This document shows, piece after piece, positions 52,445 to 60,650 of a stretch of DNA of 64,000 nt. A program made the position numbers and the translations under genes. Numbering within the stretch: position 1 is the first letter of the stretch; every line of letters begins with the position of its first letter. The notes under the pieces were generated by a model. It did no database searches. It was not told the DNA's origin and was given only the letters and a program-made list of their open reading frames with translations. Source of the stretch: Nocardioides turkmenicus (GTDB lineage: Bacteria; Actinomycetota; Actinomycetes; Propionibacteriales; Nocardioidaceae); contig NZ_JAALAA010000013.1 in the NCBI RefSeq assembly GCF_011045035.1, positions 1-64,000 of the forward strand, read 5' to 3'.

Positions 52445-53929
52445 TCATGCGGGCTCCGCGATCAGCTTGGTCTCGAGGTACTCCTCGAAGCCTTCGACAC
52501 CCATCTCCCGGCCGAGGCCGGACTGCTTGTAGCCGCCGAAGGGCGCGTCCGGGCCGAACCACTGGCCGCCGTTGACGCCGATGGTGCCGGTGCGGATCCT
52601 CGTGGCCACGGACTTCGCGCGCTCCAGCGAGCCTGACTCGACCGAGCCGGAGAGGCCGTAGGGCGAGTCGTTGGCGATGCGTACGGCATCGTCGTCGCCG
52701 TCGTGGGCGATGACCGTGAGCACCGGGCCGAAGATCTCCTCGCGGGCGACGCGGGCGGTGTTGTCCAGGCCGGCGATGACGGTGGGCTGGACCCAGAAGC
52801 CATCCGCCAGGTCGCCCGGCTGGATCGCGGCACCGCCGCCGGTGGCGAAGCGACCACCCTCCTCTTCCGCGAGCGCGAGATAACCGAGGATCCGGTCACG
52901 CTGGACCGCCGAGATCACCGGACCGCAGATCGTGCCGGCATCGGCCGGGTCGCCCGCGCCGAGCGAGGCCATGGTCGCGGCGGCCGCCTCGACCGCGTCG
53001 TCGTACGACGCGCGAGGCACCAGCAGCCGAGTGGTCAGGGCACAGCCCTGACCGGCGTGCACGGCCACCGAGAAGGCCGCCATCGACGCGGCGGAGGCGA
53101 CGTCGGCGTCGTCGAGGACGATCGCCGCGGACTTGCCGCCGAGCTCGAGGAAGACCTTCTTCAGGCTGGGCGCGGCGGCCGCCATGATCGCCCGGCCGGT
53201 GGCCGTCGAGCCGGTGAAGGAGACCAGGTCGACCCGCGGGTCCTCGGCCAGCATCGCGGCCACCCGGTTGTCGCGCGGTGTGACGACGTTGAACACCCCG
53301 GGCGGGAGGTCGGTGTGCTCGGCCGCCAGGCGACCCAGCTCCGCGGCCAGCCACGGGGTGTCCGGTGCGGGCTTGAGGATCACGGTGTTGCCCGCGGCCA
53401 GCGCCGGCCCGACCTTGGCGAGGTTGATCTGGTTGGGGAAGTTCCACGGCGTGATCGCCGCGACCACTCCGACGGCCTCCTTGCGCACGGTGCGACGCGA
53501 GGAGACCCCCATCGTGACCCCGGCCCCCAGATCTCGCGACCACTCGTAGGACTCGGCCAGGTCGATGGTCCACCGCAGCGTGTCGACCGGGGTGTCGAAC
53601 TGCGGCCCGGCCACCAGGAAGGCGGGCGCTCCGACCTCGGCGGTCGTCAGCTCGCGCAGCGACTCGGCGTCGTCGAGGATCGCCTGGTGCAGCTGGCGCA
53701 GGCACCTGATCCGGAACGCGACGTCGGTGGACCAGTCGGTCTCGTCGAACGCCCGCCGCGCGGCGGCGGTGGCGGCGTCCATGTCCTGGGCCGTCGAGTC
53801 GGGAGCGCGGCCGATCTCCTGCCCCGTGGCCGGGTTGAGGATCGGGTACGTCTCGCCGGATGCGGCTGCGCCGAGCTTGCCGTCGACGAGCTGCTGGGCG
53901 GGCGGGTTGGTGGGGGTCCTGGTCGTCAC
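52445..53929 (-). CDS. Aldehyde dehydrogenase, AldA/Rv0768-like
   Basis: 494 aa: AVGVVAAITPWNFPNQINLAKVGPALAAGNTVILKPAPDTPW, FTGSTATGRAIM, VFLELGGKSAAIVLDDADV (catalytic Glu), AVHAGQGCALTTRLLV (catalytic Cys) and GPDAPFGGYKQSGLGREMGVEGFEEYLETK. The place in the order TetR-cyp123-SDR-cyp51-ferredoxin-...-ALDH matches mycobacterial Rv0768. GTG 53929 overlaps the upstream stop as GTGA. The repeat array begins just after its stop. Substrate unknown; a P450-derived aldehyde is likely. Confidence 0.88.
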   Translation of the reverse strand: MTTRTPTNPPAQQLVDGKLGAAASGETYPILNPATGQEIGRAPDSTAQDMDAATAAARRAFDETDWSTDVAFRIRCLRQLHQAILDDAESLRELTTAEVGAPAFLVAGPQFDTPVDTLRWTIDLAESYEWSRDLGAGVTMGVSSRRTVRKEAVGVVAAITPWNFPNQINLAKVGPALAAGNTVILKPAPDTPWLAAELGRLAAEHTDLPPGVFNVVTPRDNRVAAMLAEDPRVDLVSFTGSTATGRAIMAAAAPSLKKVFLELGGKSAAIVLDDADVASAASMAAFSVAVHAGQGCALTTRLLVPRASYDDAVEAAAATMASLGAGDPADAGTICGPVISAVQRDRILGYLALAEEEGGRFATGGGAAIQPGDLADGFWVQPTVIAGLDNTARVAREEIFGPVLTVIAHDGDDDAVRIANDSPYGLSGSVESGSLERAKSVATRIRTGTIGVNGGQWFGPDAPFGGYKQSGLGREMGVEGFEEYLETKLIAEPA

Positions 53930-54534
53930 ACGGGCTCCTGGGTCACGAAGTTCCCGGCCGCGACGGGCGGCGGCCAGACGGTCGAGGGCAGGTCGGCGAG
54001 GCGGTAGTGGCCGGGCTGCTCGATGCCGTTGAGCGACATCCGCTCCAGCAGGCCGGCGGTCGCCTTCTTGGCCTTGACGATGTCGAGGAAGGTGGTCGCG
54101 GTGGCGCCGAGGTCGAACCAGTCCCGCTGCCAGGCGAACTCCAGCCTGTCGCCGTCGGGCCGCGGCGCGACCCCGAACCAGGAGCCGCCGATCCCACAGA
54201 TCTCGTACTCCTCGCCGGTCGTGTCGTCGACGATCCCGGCCCGCTGGCGCCAGAAGCCGATCACCATCGCGTTGACGTCGTCGATCACCGTCGCCTGGTA
54301 GTCGTAGTGCCAGCCCTCGAGGCCGGCCATCTCGGTGCCGAGCGCCCACTCTCGGATCTGGTCGCGGCCGACGGCCATGAAGTGCTCGTCGGGGGTGTAC
54401 ATCCAGCCGTACGTCGCATCCTCGGCGTACGCGTCGGCCAGCGGCGCCCAATCACCCTCAGCCTCTGCTTGACGGTTAAGGCTGAGCCAGTGGGCCCAGA
54501 ACCTCTCGATCTCAGCACGGTCCACGTCAGCCAT
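53926..54534 (-). CDS. SnoaL/NTF2-like protein, 202 aa
   Basis: ADVDRAEIERFWAHWLSLNRQAEAEGDWAPLADAYAEDATYGWMYTPDEHFMAVGRDQIREWALG is the NTF2-like N-terminal half, and the C-terminal part (EFAWQRDWFDLGATATTFLDIVKAKKATAGLLERM) extends beyond the usual 130 residues. No catalytic assignment can be made. It starts directly after the ferredoxin stop and overlaps the ALDH gene, inside the cyp51 operon. It might be a ring-acting isomerase or hydrolase for sterol products (inference). Confidence 0.75.
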   Translation of the reverse strand: MADVDRAEIERFWAHWLSLNRQAEAEGDWAPLADAYAEDATYGWMYTPDEHFMAVGRDQIREWALGTEMAGLEGWHYDYQATVIDDVNAMVIGFWRQRAGIVDDTTGEEYEICGIGGSWFGVAPRPDGDRLEFAWQRDWFDLGATATTFLDIVKAKKATAGLLERMSLNGIEQPGHYRLADLPSTVWPPPVAAGNFVTQEPV

Positions 54535-54729
54535 TCAGTCCTCCAGGGTGAGAGCGAAAGCAGGGCAGTACTTGACGGCCGCCCGCGCGGCGTCCAGCTG
54601 GCCGTCGGACGGGTCGGGGACGCGTACGACGACCTGGTAGCTGTCCTCGTCGAAGCCGAAGAGCTCCGGCGCCTCGGCGAGGCACTCCTGGTGTCCTTGG
54701 CAGAGACCCAGGTCGGCGGCGAGCTTCAT
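54535..54729 (-). CDS. [3Fe-4S] ferredoxin, cyp51 partner
   Basis: 64 aa. Cys10, Cys16 (LCQGHQEC) and Cys55 (KYCPAFAL), with His13 where a fourth cysteine would sit, define the small 3Fe-4S ferredoxins that serve actinobacterial P450s. It follows cyp51 with an ATGA overlap, as Rv0763c follows Rv0764c, so it is the likely direct electron donor to CYP51. Confidence 0.9.
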   Translation of the reverse strand: MKLAADLGLCQGHQECLAEAPELFGFDEDSYQVVVRVPDPSDGQLDAARAAVKYCPAFALTLED

Positions 54730-56096
54730 GCTCTGTCACCACCCACGGGCCGCCTCCGATAGCGCACGCGACAGGGCTGCCGGAGCTGGATCACCATCTT
54801 GGTGAAGTCGTCGGCATAGGAGTCCAGCGGCTGCGCGGCCTCGAACGAGTAGTCGCGCAGGATGACCGAGAAGATCGCCTTCATCTGCATCATCGCGAAC
54901 GCGTTGCCGACGCAGCGGTGCTTGCCGGCGCCGAACGGGATCCAGGTCCAGCGGTTCTGCATGTCCTCCTGGCGCGGGTCGAGGTAGCGGCTCGGGTCGA
55001 AGAGGTCGGCCTTCGGGAAGTCGTCCTCGATCCGGTTGGAGACCCGCGGCGAGGCGGCGAGCAGGGTGCCGGCCGGGATGGTCTCGCCGAGCAGCTCGAA
55101 GTCCTCGCGCACCAGCCGCATCAGGATGATCAGCGGCGGGTACAGCCGCAGGGTCTCCTTCAGCGCGGCCTCCAGCACCGGGATCGAGCGCAGCGCCTGG
55201 AAGCTGACCTCCGACCCATCCGCGTAGAGCTCGTCGAGCTCTTGGACGACATCGCCCATGACCTCGGGGTTCCGCAGGAGCTCGATCATCGCCCATGAGG
55301 CCGTGCCCGAGGAGGTGTGGTGGCCGGCGAACATCATCGAGATGAAGATCCCGGTGATGGTGTCGGTGTCCATGTCGATCGAGATCAGCACGTCGAGCAG
55401 GTCACGCTCCTCACGCGGCACCTTGCCTCGGGCGAGCCGCTTGTCGATGATCGCCTGGACCAGCGCGACCAGCCGCTCCCGGGCGGCGTCGCGCCTCCGG
55501 AAGTTCTCGATGTCCGCGTACGCGTCGACGTACGCGATCGCGTCCGTGCCGTGCTCCAGCTCGTGATAGTGCTGGGCGAAGGACGAATCGAGCTCCTCTC
55601 GGAACGGCTTGCCGACCAGGCAGGCCGAGGTCGTGTAGATGGTAAGCTCGGCGAAGAAGTCGAGCAGGTCGATCTCGCCCTCCTCGCCCCAGCCGGCGAT
55701 CATCCGGCGGATCTCGGCCTCGATCGTCTGCGCGTGCCCACGCATCATGTCGCCGCGCAGCGCCTGGTTCTTCAGCATCTGCTGCCGCTCCTCCGGTGAG
55801 GCGTCGAAGACGACGCCCTTGCCGAAGATCGGCGTCATGAACGGGTACGCCGCCGCCTGGTCGAGCACGTCGTCGGGCGCCCGGAAGAACGCCTCGTTGG
55901 CCTCGGCCCCGGTGACCAGGACGACGTCCTTGTCGGCGAGCCGGAAGCGACCGAGGTCGCCGCACTCCTCGCGGACGCGGGTGAACAGCGAGATCGGGTC
56001 GACCCGCATCTCGGGCAGGTGCCCGGTGCCGCGGATGATCTCGGGGACGCTCGGGTCCTGGTCGTCCAGGACGGTGGAGACGGTGGGGATCGTCAT
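54726..56096 (-). CDS. cyp51: Sterol 14-alpha-demethylase CYP51
   Basis: 456 aa P450 very close to what I recall of M. tuberculosis CYP51: DPISLFTRVREECGDLGRFRLADKDVVLVTGAEANEAFFRA, AAAYPFMTPIFGKGVVFDASPEER (B-C region), MFAGHHTSSGTASWAMIELL (I helix), LKETLRLYPPLIILMRLV (ExxR), and WIPFGAGKHRCVGNAFAMMQ with haem Cys395. It removes the 14-alpha-methyl group of lanosterol-type sterols. ATG 56096 overlaps the SDR stop. Ferredoxin, SnoaL, ALDH and FprB genes follow. Confidence 0.93.
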   Translation of the reverse strand: MTIPTVSTVLDDQDPSVPEIIRGTGHLPEMRVDPISLFTRVREECGDLGRFRLADKDVVLVTGAEANEAFFRAPDDVLDQAAAYPFMTPIFGKGVVFDASPEERQQMLKNQALRGDMMRGHAQTIEAEIRRMIAGWGEEGEIDLLDFFAELTIYTTSACLVGKPFREELDSSFAQHYHELEHGTDAIAYVDAYADIENFRRRDAARERLVALVQAIIDKRLARGKVPREERDLLDVLISIDMDTDTITGIFISMMFAGHHTSSGTASWAMIELLRNPEVMGDVVQELDELYADGSEVSFQALRSIPVLEAALKETLRLYPPLIILMRLVREDFELLGETIPAGTLLAASPRVSNRIEDDFPKADLFDPSRYLDPRQEDMQNRWTWIPFGAGKHRCVGNAFAMMQMKAIFSVILRDYSFEAAQPLDSYADDFTKMVIQLRQPCRVRYRRRPVGGDRA

Positions 56097-56872
56097 GCTC
56101 TCTCCTCGACGGGTGCCTCGGGGTTGACGTCGATGGTGCTGATGTGGACGCCACGGGCGGCGGTCACGACCGTGGTGATCGCGTCGGCGAGCGCACGGGC
56201 CTTGAGGAAGTGCGGGTGCCGGGCGAGGCCCCAGCGGACCCACTGCTCCAGCACGAAGCCGCCGAGCTCGGCGGGCCAGTCGTTGCCGATGTCGGAGTGG
56301 GTGGGACCGGGTCGCACGATCGAGGCCCGGACGCCGGTGCCCTCGAGCTCCATCTGGATCGCGCCGACCATGCCTTCCAGGCCCCACTTCGAGGCGGCGT
56401 ACGCTCCCATGAACGGTCGCGGCCTCAGCGCCACGTCGGAGGAGAGGAAGACCAGGTCGCCGCGGCGACGCTCGATCATCCCGGGCCCGAAGGCGCGCAG
56501 GACCCGGTGGGCGCCGAGCAGGTTGATGTCGACCTGGCTCGCGAAGGCCTCGGTCGGGACGTCGACGGTGGCGCCGGGGTGGGTGACGCCGGCGTTGCTG
56601 ACCAGGACCTCAACGTCGCCGAGGTCGGCGGCCACCTTCGCGGCGAACTCGGCCACCGAGTCGTCGGAAGTCACGTCGAGCGGGTGCGCGACCGCCTCTC
56701 CCCCCTCGGCCCGGATCGCGGCGGCGATCTCCTCGACCCGGTCGAGGCGCCGGGCGCCCAGGGCCACCGGGAACCCGGCCGTGGCCAGCGCCTTCGCGGT
56801 CTCCGCACCGATCCCTGACGACGCGCCGGTGATCACCGCCGGGCGGCGGTCGGGCTGTGCGTACTTGCTCAT
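56093..56872 (-). CDS. Short-chain dehydrogenase/reductase, Rv0765c-like
   Basis: 259 aa: AVITGASSGIGAETAKALATAGFPVALGARRLDRVEEIAAAI, LVSNAGVTHPGATVDVPTE, GDLVFLSSDVALRPRPFMGAYAASKWGLEGMVGAIQMELEGTGVRASIVRPGPTHSDIG. Ser and Tyr-x3-Lys are present. The gene sits between cyp123 and cyp51 as in mycobacteria. ATG 56872 is chosen (GGAGGACGC upstream). Two ACCGAGGT palindromes lie in the 112-bp gap before it, so it may have its own promoter. Confidence 0.88.
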   Translation of the reverse strand: MSKYAQPDRRPAVITGASSGIGAETAKALATAGFPVALGARRLDRVEEIAAAIRAEGGEAVAHPLDVTSDDSVAEFAAKVAADLGDVEVLVSNAGVTHPGATVDVPTEAFASQVDINLLGAHRVLRAFGPGMIERRRGDLVFLSSDVALRPRPFMGAYAASKWGLEGMVGAIQMELEGTGVRASIVRPGPTHSDIGNDWPAELGGFVLEQWVRWGLARHPHFLKARALADAITTVVTAARGVHISTIDVNPEAPVEERA

Positions 56873-56892
56873 GCGTCCTCCCTGGATGCTGA

Positions 56893-56971
56893 CCGAGGTA
56901 ACTCGGCGAATGCGCACTGCCTTCGCGGAGCTCCACAAAGGGAGTGATCGCTCACCGAGGTACCTCGGTGA
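56893..56971. promoter_or_regulatory. Paired palindromes upstream of the SDR-cyp51 segment
   Basis: TCACCGAGGT followed directly by its reverse complement forms a perfect 20-bp palindrome at 56952-56971. A related imperfect one, CCGAG-GTAA-CTCGG, lies at 56893-56906, with centres about 62 bp apart. They occupy the gap between cyp123 and the SDR gene and resemble paired TetR sites; the TetR at 58219-58791 is the nearest candidate. Confidence 0.65.
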
Positions 56972-56984
56972 ACATCCACGGCGC

Positions 56985-58217
56985 TCATCGCGCCCTCCAG
57001 GAGAGCGTGACCGGCAGCTCGGCGAACCCGCGCACGCTCGTGGAGTGCACCCGGACGGCGCGGTCGGCGTGGACCTCGAACCCCGACGTACGCCGCACCA
57101 GCTCCGTCAGCACGACCCGGGCCTCGAGACGGGCGAGGTTGGCACCGAGGCAGAAGTGCCGGCCGACGCCGAAGCTCATGATCCTGCCGAGCTCGTCGGC
57201 CGGGCGGTGGACGTCGAAGACGTCCGGCGCGGTGAAGACCCGCTCGTCGCGGTTGGCGGACCCGAGCAGGACGAGCAGCTTCGATCCGGCGGGGACGACC
57301 TGGCCGTGGAGCTCGACGTCCTGAGCGACGTAGCGCGCGAGCATCTGGCTGGACGTGTCGTGGCGCAGGGTCTCCTCGATCCACGAGCCGACCAACGCGG
57401 AGTCCCCGAGATCGGCGAAGACGTCGGCGAGCTGCGCGGGGTGGGCGCCGAGGTGGAAGAGCGCGTTACCGAGCAGCTTGGTGGTGGTCTCGTTGCCGGC
57501 CACGACCATCAGGAACAGGAACGCGATCACCTCGTGGTCGAGCAGCCGGTCGCCGTCGACCTCGGCCGCGACGAGCGCCGAGGTGAGGTCGTCGCTCGGC
57601 TGCCGGCGCCGCCGCGCGACCATCTCCGAGTAGTAGCCGATCAGCTCCAGCGCAGCCGTCATCCCGGCCTCCGGCACGTCGCGTACGCCGTCCTCCCGGT
57701 GCACCACCAGGTCGGCCAGCCGCCGCACCTCGTCGCGGTCGGCGGCGGGGACGCCCATCATCTCCGAGATGACGTCCATCGGGAGCTTGCCGGCGAGCTC
57801 GGCGATCCAGTCCGCCTCGCCACCGTCCGCGGACACCGCGGCCAGCTTGTCGAGGTAGTGGTCGGCAAGAGCCTGGATCTGCGGGGTCAGCTCGCGGACC
57901 CGCCGGGGCGTGAAGCCGGCCGAGACCAGCTTGCGCAGCCGGGTCTGCGCGGCGCCGTCCAGGGCGAGGAACGACATCACCCGATGGGCGCCGGGATTCC
58001 AGGCGCTGGCGTCGAGCGAGACCCCCATCCGGTTGGAGAAGGTCACGTCGTCCTTGACCGCGGCGTGCACGTCGGCGTGCCGGGACAGCGCCCAGAAGTC
58101 GTCGGTGGCGTTGTGGTAGAGCGGCGCCTCGTCCCGCAGCCGGGTGTAGACCGGGTAGGGGTCCTCGTGGAAGTCGTAGTCGTAGGGGTCGAAGATCTCG
58201 GTGGTGGTGCTGGTCAT
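56985..58217 (-). CDS. Cytochrome P450, CYP123-like
   Basis: 410 aa P450: DPYDYDFHEDPYPVYTRLRDEAPLYHN, I-helix LMVVAGNETTTKLLGNAL, IEETLRHDTSSQMLARYV (ExxR), and haem loop MSFGVGRHFCLGANLARLEARVVL with Cys356. By position upstream of the SDR and cyp51 and after a TetR gene it corresponds to CYP123 (Rv0766c). Substrate unknown. The start lies 1 bp after the TetR stop. Confidence 0.85.
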   Translation of the reverse strand: MTSTTTEIFDPYDYDFHEDPYPVYTRLRDEAPLYHNATDDFWALSRHADVHAAVKDDVTFSNRMGVSLDASAWNPGAHRVMSFLALDGAAQTRLRKLVSAGFTPRRVRELTPQIQALADHYLDKLAAVSADGGEADWIAELAGKLPMDVISEMMGVPAADRDEVRRLADLVVHREDGVRDVPEAGMTAALELIGYYSEMVARRRRQPSDDLTSALVAAEVDGDRLLDHEVIAFLFLMVVAGNETTTKLLGNALFHLGAHPAQLADVFADLGDSALVGSWIEETLRHDTSSQMLARYVAQDVELHGQVVPAGSKLLVLLGSANRDERVFTAPDVFDVHRPADELGRIMSFGVGRHFCLGANLARLEARVVLTELVRRTSGFEVHADRAVRVHSTSVRGFAELPVTLSWRAR

Positions 58218-58218
58218 C

Positions 58219-58791
58219 TCACTCCATCTCGACAGGCTCGATACGGCGCTCGCGGACGATCACGGCGACGACCGGGGCGAGCCGGTCGGCCATCTCGTCG
58301 TAGGTCATCAGGCCCATCCCCGCCTGCAGCAGCGCACCCGAGAAGGCGAGGAGCAGCGCTTCACGCACGGCCTCCTCGGCGCCGTCGCCGAGCGCCGCCT
58401 CGAACCGCGCGGCGAACTCGGCCCCGATCCGCAGGCGCAGCCGCGCGACGTCGGCGTCACTGCCCAGCAGGGCCGGTGTCACCGCGGCCGCGAGCGCGGG
58501 CTCCTCGGCGATCCGCGTGGTCAGGCCGCGTACGGCCTCCTGGACCCGCTCCGCGCGCGACCCACCCGTCGCCGGCCCCGGCGCCTCGGTGAGATGGCGC
58601 CAGAAGAGCTCGGCGAAGAGGTGGCTCCTGGACGCGAGGTAGGTGTACGCCGTCGCCGAGGAGACTCCCGCCCTGGCGGCGACCGAGCGGATCGTCAGTG
58701 CCTCGTGCCCGACCTCACGCAGCTCCTCCAGGCCGGCGGCGAAGAGTCGCTCGACCGTCTCCGCCTGCCGGGTGCTCGTTGCGCTGGACAC
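58219..58791 (-). CDS. TetR-family regulator of the cyp123-cyp51 island
   Basis: 190 aa. The DNA-binding part is ETVERLFAAGLEELREVGHEALTIRSVAARAGVSSATAYTYLASRSHLFAELF, a standard TetR helix-turn-helix, followed by a helical ligand domain. GTG start at 58791, inside a 14-bp palindrome (58785-58798). The last residues (RRIEPVEME) are encoded by an interspersed repeat. Corresponds in position to Rv0767c. It probably controls its own operon. Confidence 0.85.
   Translation of the reverse strand: MSSATSTRQAETVERLFAAGLEELREVGHEALTIRSVAARAGVSSATAYTYLASRSHLFAELFWRHLTEAPGPATGGSRAERVQEAVRGLTTRIAEEPALAAAVTPALLGSDADVARLRLRIGAEFAARFEAALGDGAEEAVREALLLAFSGALLQAGMGLMTYDEMADRLAPVVAVIVRERRIEPVEME
58228..58247. 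repeat. Interspersed repeat at the 3' end of the tetR gene
   Basis: CTCGACAGGCTCGATACGGC resembles the TTCGACAAGCTC-type short repeats spread in actinobacterial genomes (compare 8581-8602). It supplies the C-terminal codons of the TetR protein and spills up to the stop. Confidence 0.5.
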
Positions 58792-58815
58792 GTGTCCAGA
58801 TTAGAACACGTTCTC
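58785..58815. promoter_or_regulatory. Palindrome plus KstR-like box before the cyp123-cyp51 operon
   Basis: TGGACACGTGTCCA (58785-58798) is a perfect 14-bp palindrome over the tetR start codon, a likely autoregulatory site. Directly upstream TAGAACACGTTCTC (58802-58815) fits the KstR consensus except for the last A. The sterol-demethylase operon may thus be under double control. Confidence 0.6.
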
Positions 58816-58862
58816 GTTTTGGGCAAGGGGTGATCAGGACTGATCCGGGGTACCGCACAGGC

Positions 58863-59441
58863 ATGCCGAGAACTGACGTGCTGGGCGAGGAGCTCCAGCG
58901 ACAACGCGAAGTACTCAAGCGGGTCGGCGCGACATTGAAGGCCGCCGAGATCCCGTTCGCGCTGGCCGGCGGGTACGCGGTCTGGACCCGTGGCGGGCCC
59001 GAGAGCACTCACGACGTCGACTTCGTCCTGCCCGAGGACTGCGTCGACGAGGCCGTGCAGGCGCTGCTCGAGAACGGGATGGAGTCGGTCGCCGCCCCCG
59101 AGGACTGGCTGGTGAAGGTCGGTCGCGACACCGTGGTCGTCGACCTGATCCACCGGCTGCCGACCGGACCGGTCGACGAGGGCCTGCTGGTGCGGTGCAC
59201 CGATCTGCCGGTCGACTCCGTGATGATGCCCGTCATGTCGGCGACGGACCTGGTGGTCTCGCGCATGCTCGCACTGAGCGAGCACGCCTGCGACATCTCT
59301 CCGATCCTCGGCAGCGCCCGGGCGCTGCGCGAGCAGATCGACTGGCAGCTGGTGCGGCAGGAGGCGAAGCGGAGCCCGTTCGCGCAGGCCGCGCTCGGCT
59401 TACTGGACGCACTCGACATCGTGGGAGGTGACGATGCCTGA
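58863..59441 (+). CDS. Nucleotidyltransferase-like protein
   Basis: 192 aa. IPFALAGGYAVWTRGGPESTHDVDFVLPEDCVDEAVQALLENG has the GGxA...STxDVDF pattern of the nucleotidyltransferase superfamily (AbiEii/MNT/DUF6036-like), with Asp pair in HDVDF. WLVKVGRDTVVVDLIHRL continues the fold. No antitoxin-like partner is adjacent, so a toxin role is not supported. It starts at 58863 and is followed by the phosphoesterase with an 8-bp overlap. Confidence 0.78.
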   Translation: MPRTDVLGEELQRQREVLKRVGATLKAAEIPFALAGGYAVWTRGGPESTHDVDFVLPEDCVDEAVQALLENGMESVAAPEDWLVKVGRDTVVVDLIHRLPTGPVDEGLLVRCTDLPVDSVMMPVMSATDLVVSRMLALSEHACDISPILGSARALREQIDWQLVRQEAKRSPFAQAALGLLDALDIVGGDDA

Positions 59442-60174
59442 TCCGATTCGTGTGGCAGCCGTCGGCGACGTACATCTCGCTGACGACCTGCGAGGACGCT
59501 ATGCACCGCTGCTCGAGGGCATCTCCGAGGAGGCCGACGCGCTTCTGGTCGCCGGCGACCTCACCCAGCACGGGACGCTCGAGGAGGCCGAGGCGTTCGC
59601 CGACGAGTTCGGCGCCGCCGATGTACCCGTCCTTGTCGTGCTCGGCAACCACGACTACCACTCCGGAGCCGAACGGGACATCACCCGGCTGCTGGAGGAC
59701 CGCGGGATGACCGTGCTCGAGGGCACCTCGACCACCCTCGACACGGACGCCGGCCGGCTCGGCGTCGCCGGGGTCAAGGGCTTCTGTCTCGGCTTCCTCG
59801 GCCGCTCCGCGGCCGACTTCGGAGAGCCGCAGATGAAGGCCTTCACGAGCCATGGCATCGAGACCGCCGACGTGCTGCGCAAAGCCCTCGACGACCTCGG
59901 CGACGAGCCCGACGTGACCGTCGCCCTGTCCCACTTCGCTCCCGTCGACGAGACCCTGGTCGGGGAGCCGAAGGAGATCTGGCCGTTCCTCGGCAACTAC
60001 CGGCTCGGCGAGGCGATCGACGAGACCGGCGTCGACCTGGCTCTCCACGGCCACGCCCACGCCGGACGAGAGAAGGGCCTCACCCCGGCCGGGGTGCCCG
60101 TACGCAACGTCGCCCAACCCGTGATCCAGGCAGCGTTCCGCGTCTACGACGTCGTCCCCAGGAGGTCGGCATGA
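59434..60174 (+). CDS. Metallophosphoesterase
   Basis: 246 aa calcineurin-like phosphoesterase: VAAVGDVHLADDL (GDxH), LLVAGDLTQHGT (GDLT), VVLGNHDYHSG (GNHD), VALSHFAP and LALHGHAHAG (GHxH) supply the two-metal site in the right order. ATG 59434 is chosen from GGAGG at 59424; a GTG at 59428 is possible. It overlaps the nucleotidyltransferase-like gene by 8 bp and the BON-like gene by 4 bp, forming a four-gene run. Confidence 0.88.
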   Translation: MPDPIRVAAVGDVHLADDLRGRYAPLLEGISEEADALLVAGDLTQHGTLEEAEAFADEFGAADVPVLVVLGNHDYHSGAERDITRLLEDRGMTVLEGTSTTLDTDAGRLGVAGVKGFCLGFLGRSAADFGEPQMKAFTSHGIETADVLRKALDDLGDEPDVTVALSHFAPVDETLVGEPKEIWPFLGNYRLGEAIDETGVDLALHGHAHAGREKGLTPAGVPVRNVAQPVIQAAFRVYDVVPRRSA

Positions 60175-60434
60175 ACGAACAGCTTGCACGAGATCTCGAG
60201 CGCGACATCGCGACCGACCCACGCACCAACGAGCTGGGCATCCGGGTCCAGGTACGCGGCGACCACCTCGTCGTCTCCGGCGAGGTGGCCTCCGAGGAGC
60301 GCCGGGCCACGGTCATCGAGGTCGTCCGGGAGCACGACACCGGGCTCGAGATCGTCGACCACATCATGCTCAGCGCCGAGCCCGGTCCCGGCGGACCTGG
60401 CCACGAGCAGATAGAGCCACCACAGAGGAGCTGA
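60171..60434 (+). CDS. BON-domain-like small protein, 87 aa
   Basis: The N-terminal 70 residues (LARDLERDIATDPRTNELGIRVQVRGDHLVVSGEVASEERRATVIEVVREHDTGLEIVDHIML) follow the BON pattern of helix, strand pair and hydrophobic ridge. BON domains bind lipid or are found with stress and transport proteins. The start overlaps the phosphoesterase stop as ATGA. A tail rich in Pro and Gly follows. Confidence 0.72.
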   Translation: MNEQLARDLERDIATDPRTNELGIRVQVRGDHLVVSGEVASEERRATVIEVVREHDTGLEIVDHIMLSAEPGPGGPGHEQIEPPQRS

Positions 60435-60440
60435 TCACCG

Positions 60441-60635
60441 ATGAACAGCGCAGTCATCGCGGTCACGATCGGGATGATCGTGTTCTGGACCGTCCTGATG
60501 CTGATCGCCGCGTTCCTCGACCGGCGTCGCGGCCGCCAGATCGAGCGCGATCTCACCGAGATGGAGCGCAAGCACAACCTGGACGGCAGCGACCGGTACG
60601 GGAGCTTCGACCACCGGCCACACCGATCCCACTGA
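60441..60635 (+). CDS. Small membrane protein, 64 aa
   Basis: It has a single N-terminal transmembrane helix (SAVIAVTIGMIVFWTVLMLIAAFL), followed by a charged helix (DRRRGRQIERDLTEMERKHN) and a His/Asp-rich tail. This is the common layout of short bacterial DUF-type or phage-shock-like helpers; I cannot assign a family. It starts 6 bp after the BON-like gene stop, with GAGGAG upstream. Confidence 0.7.
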   Translation: MNSAVIAVTIGMIVFWTVLMLIAAFLDRRRGRQIERDLTEMERKHNLDGSDRYGSFDHRPHRSH

Positions 60636-60650
60636 CCCGCGCCGGCTCGT

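Noticed and set aside
58863..59441. Toxin-antitoxin module
   Set aside because: The nucleotidyltransferase-like gene has no small antitoxin-like partner; the next gene is a phosphoesterase.
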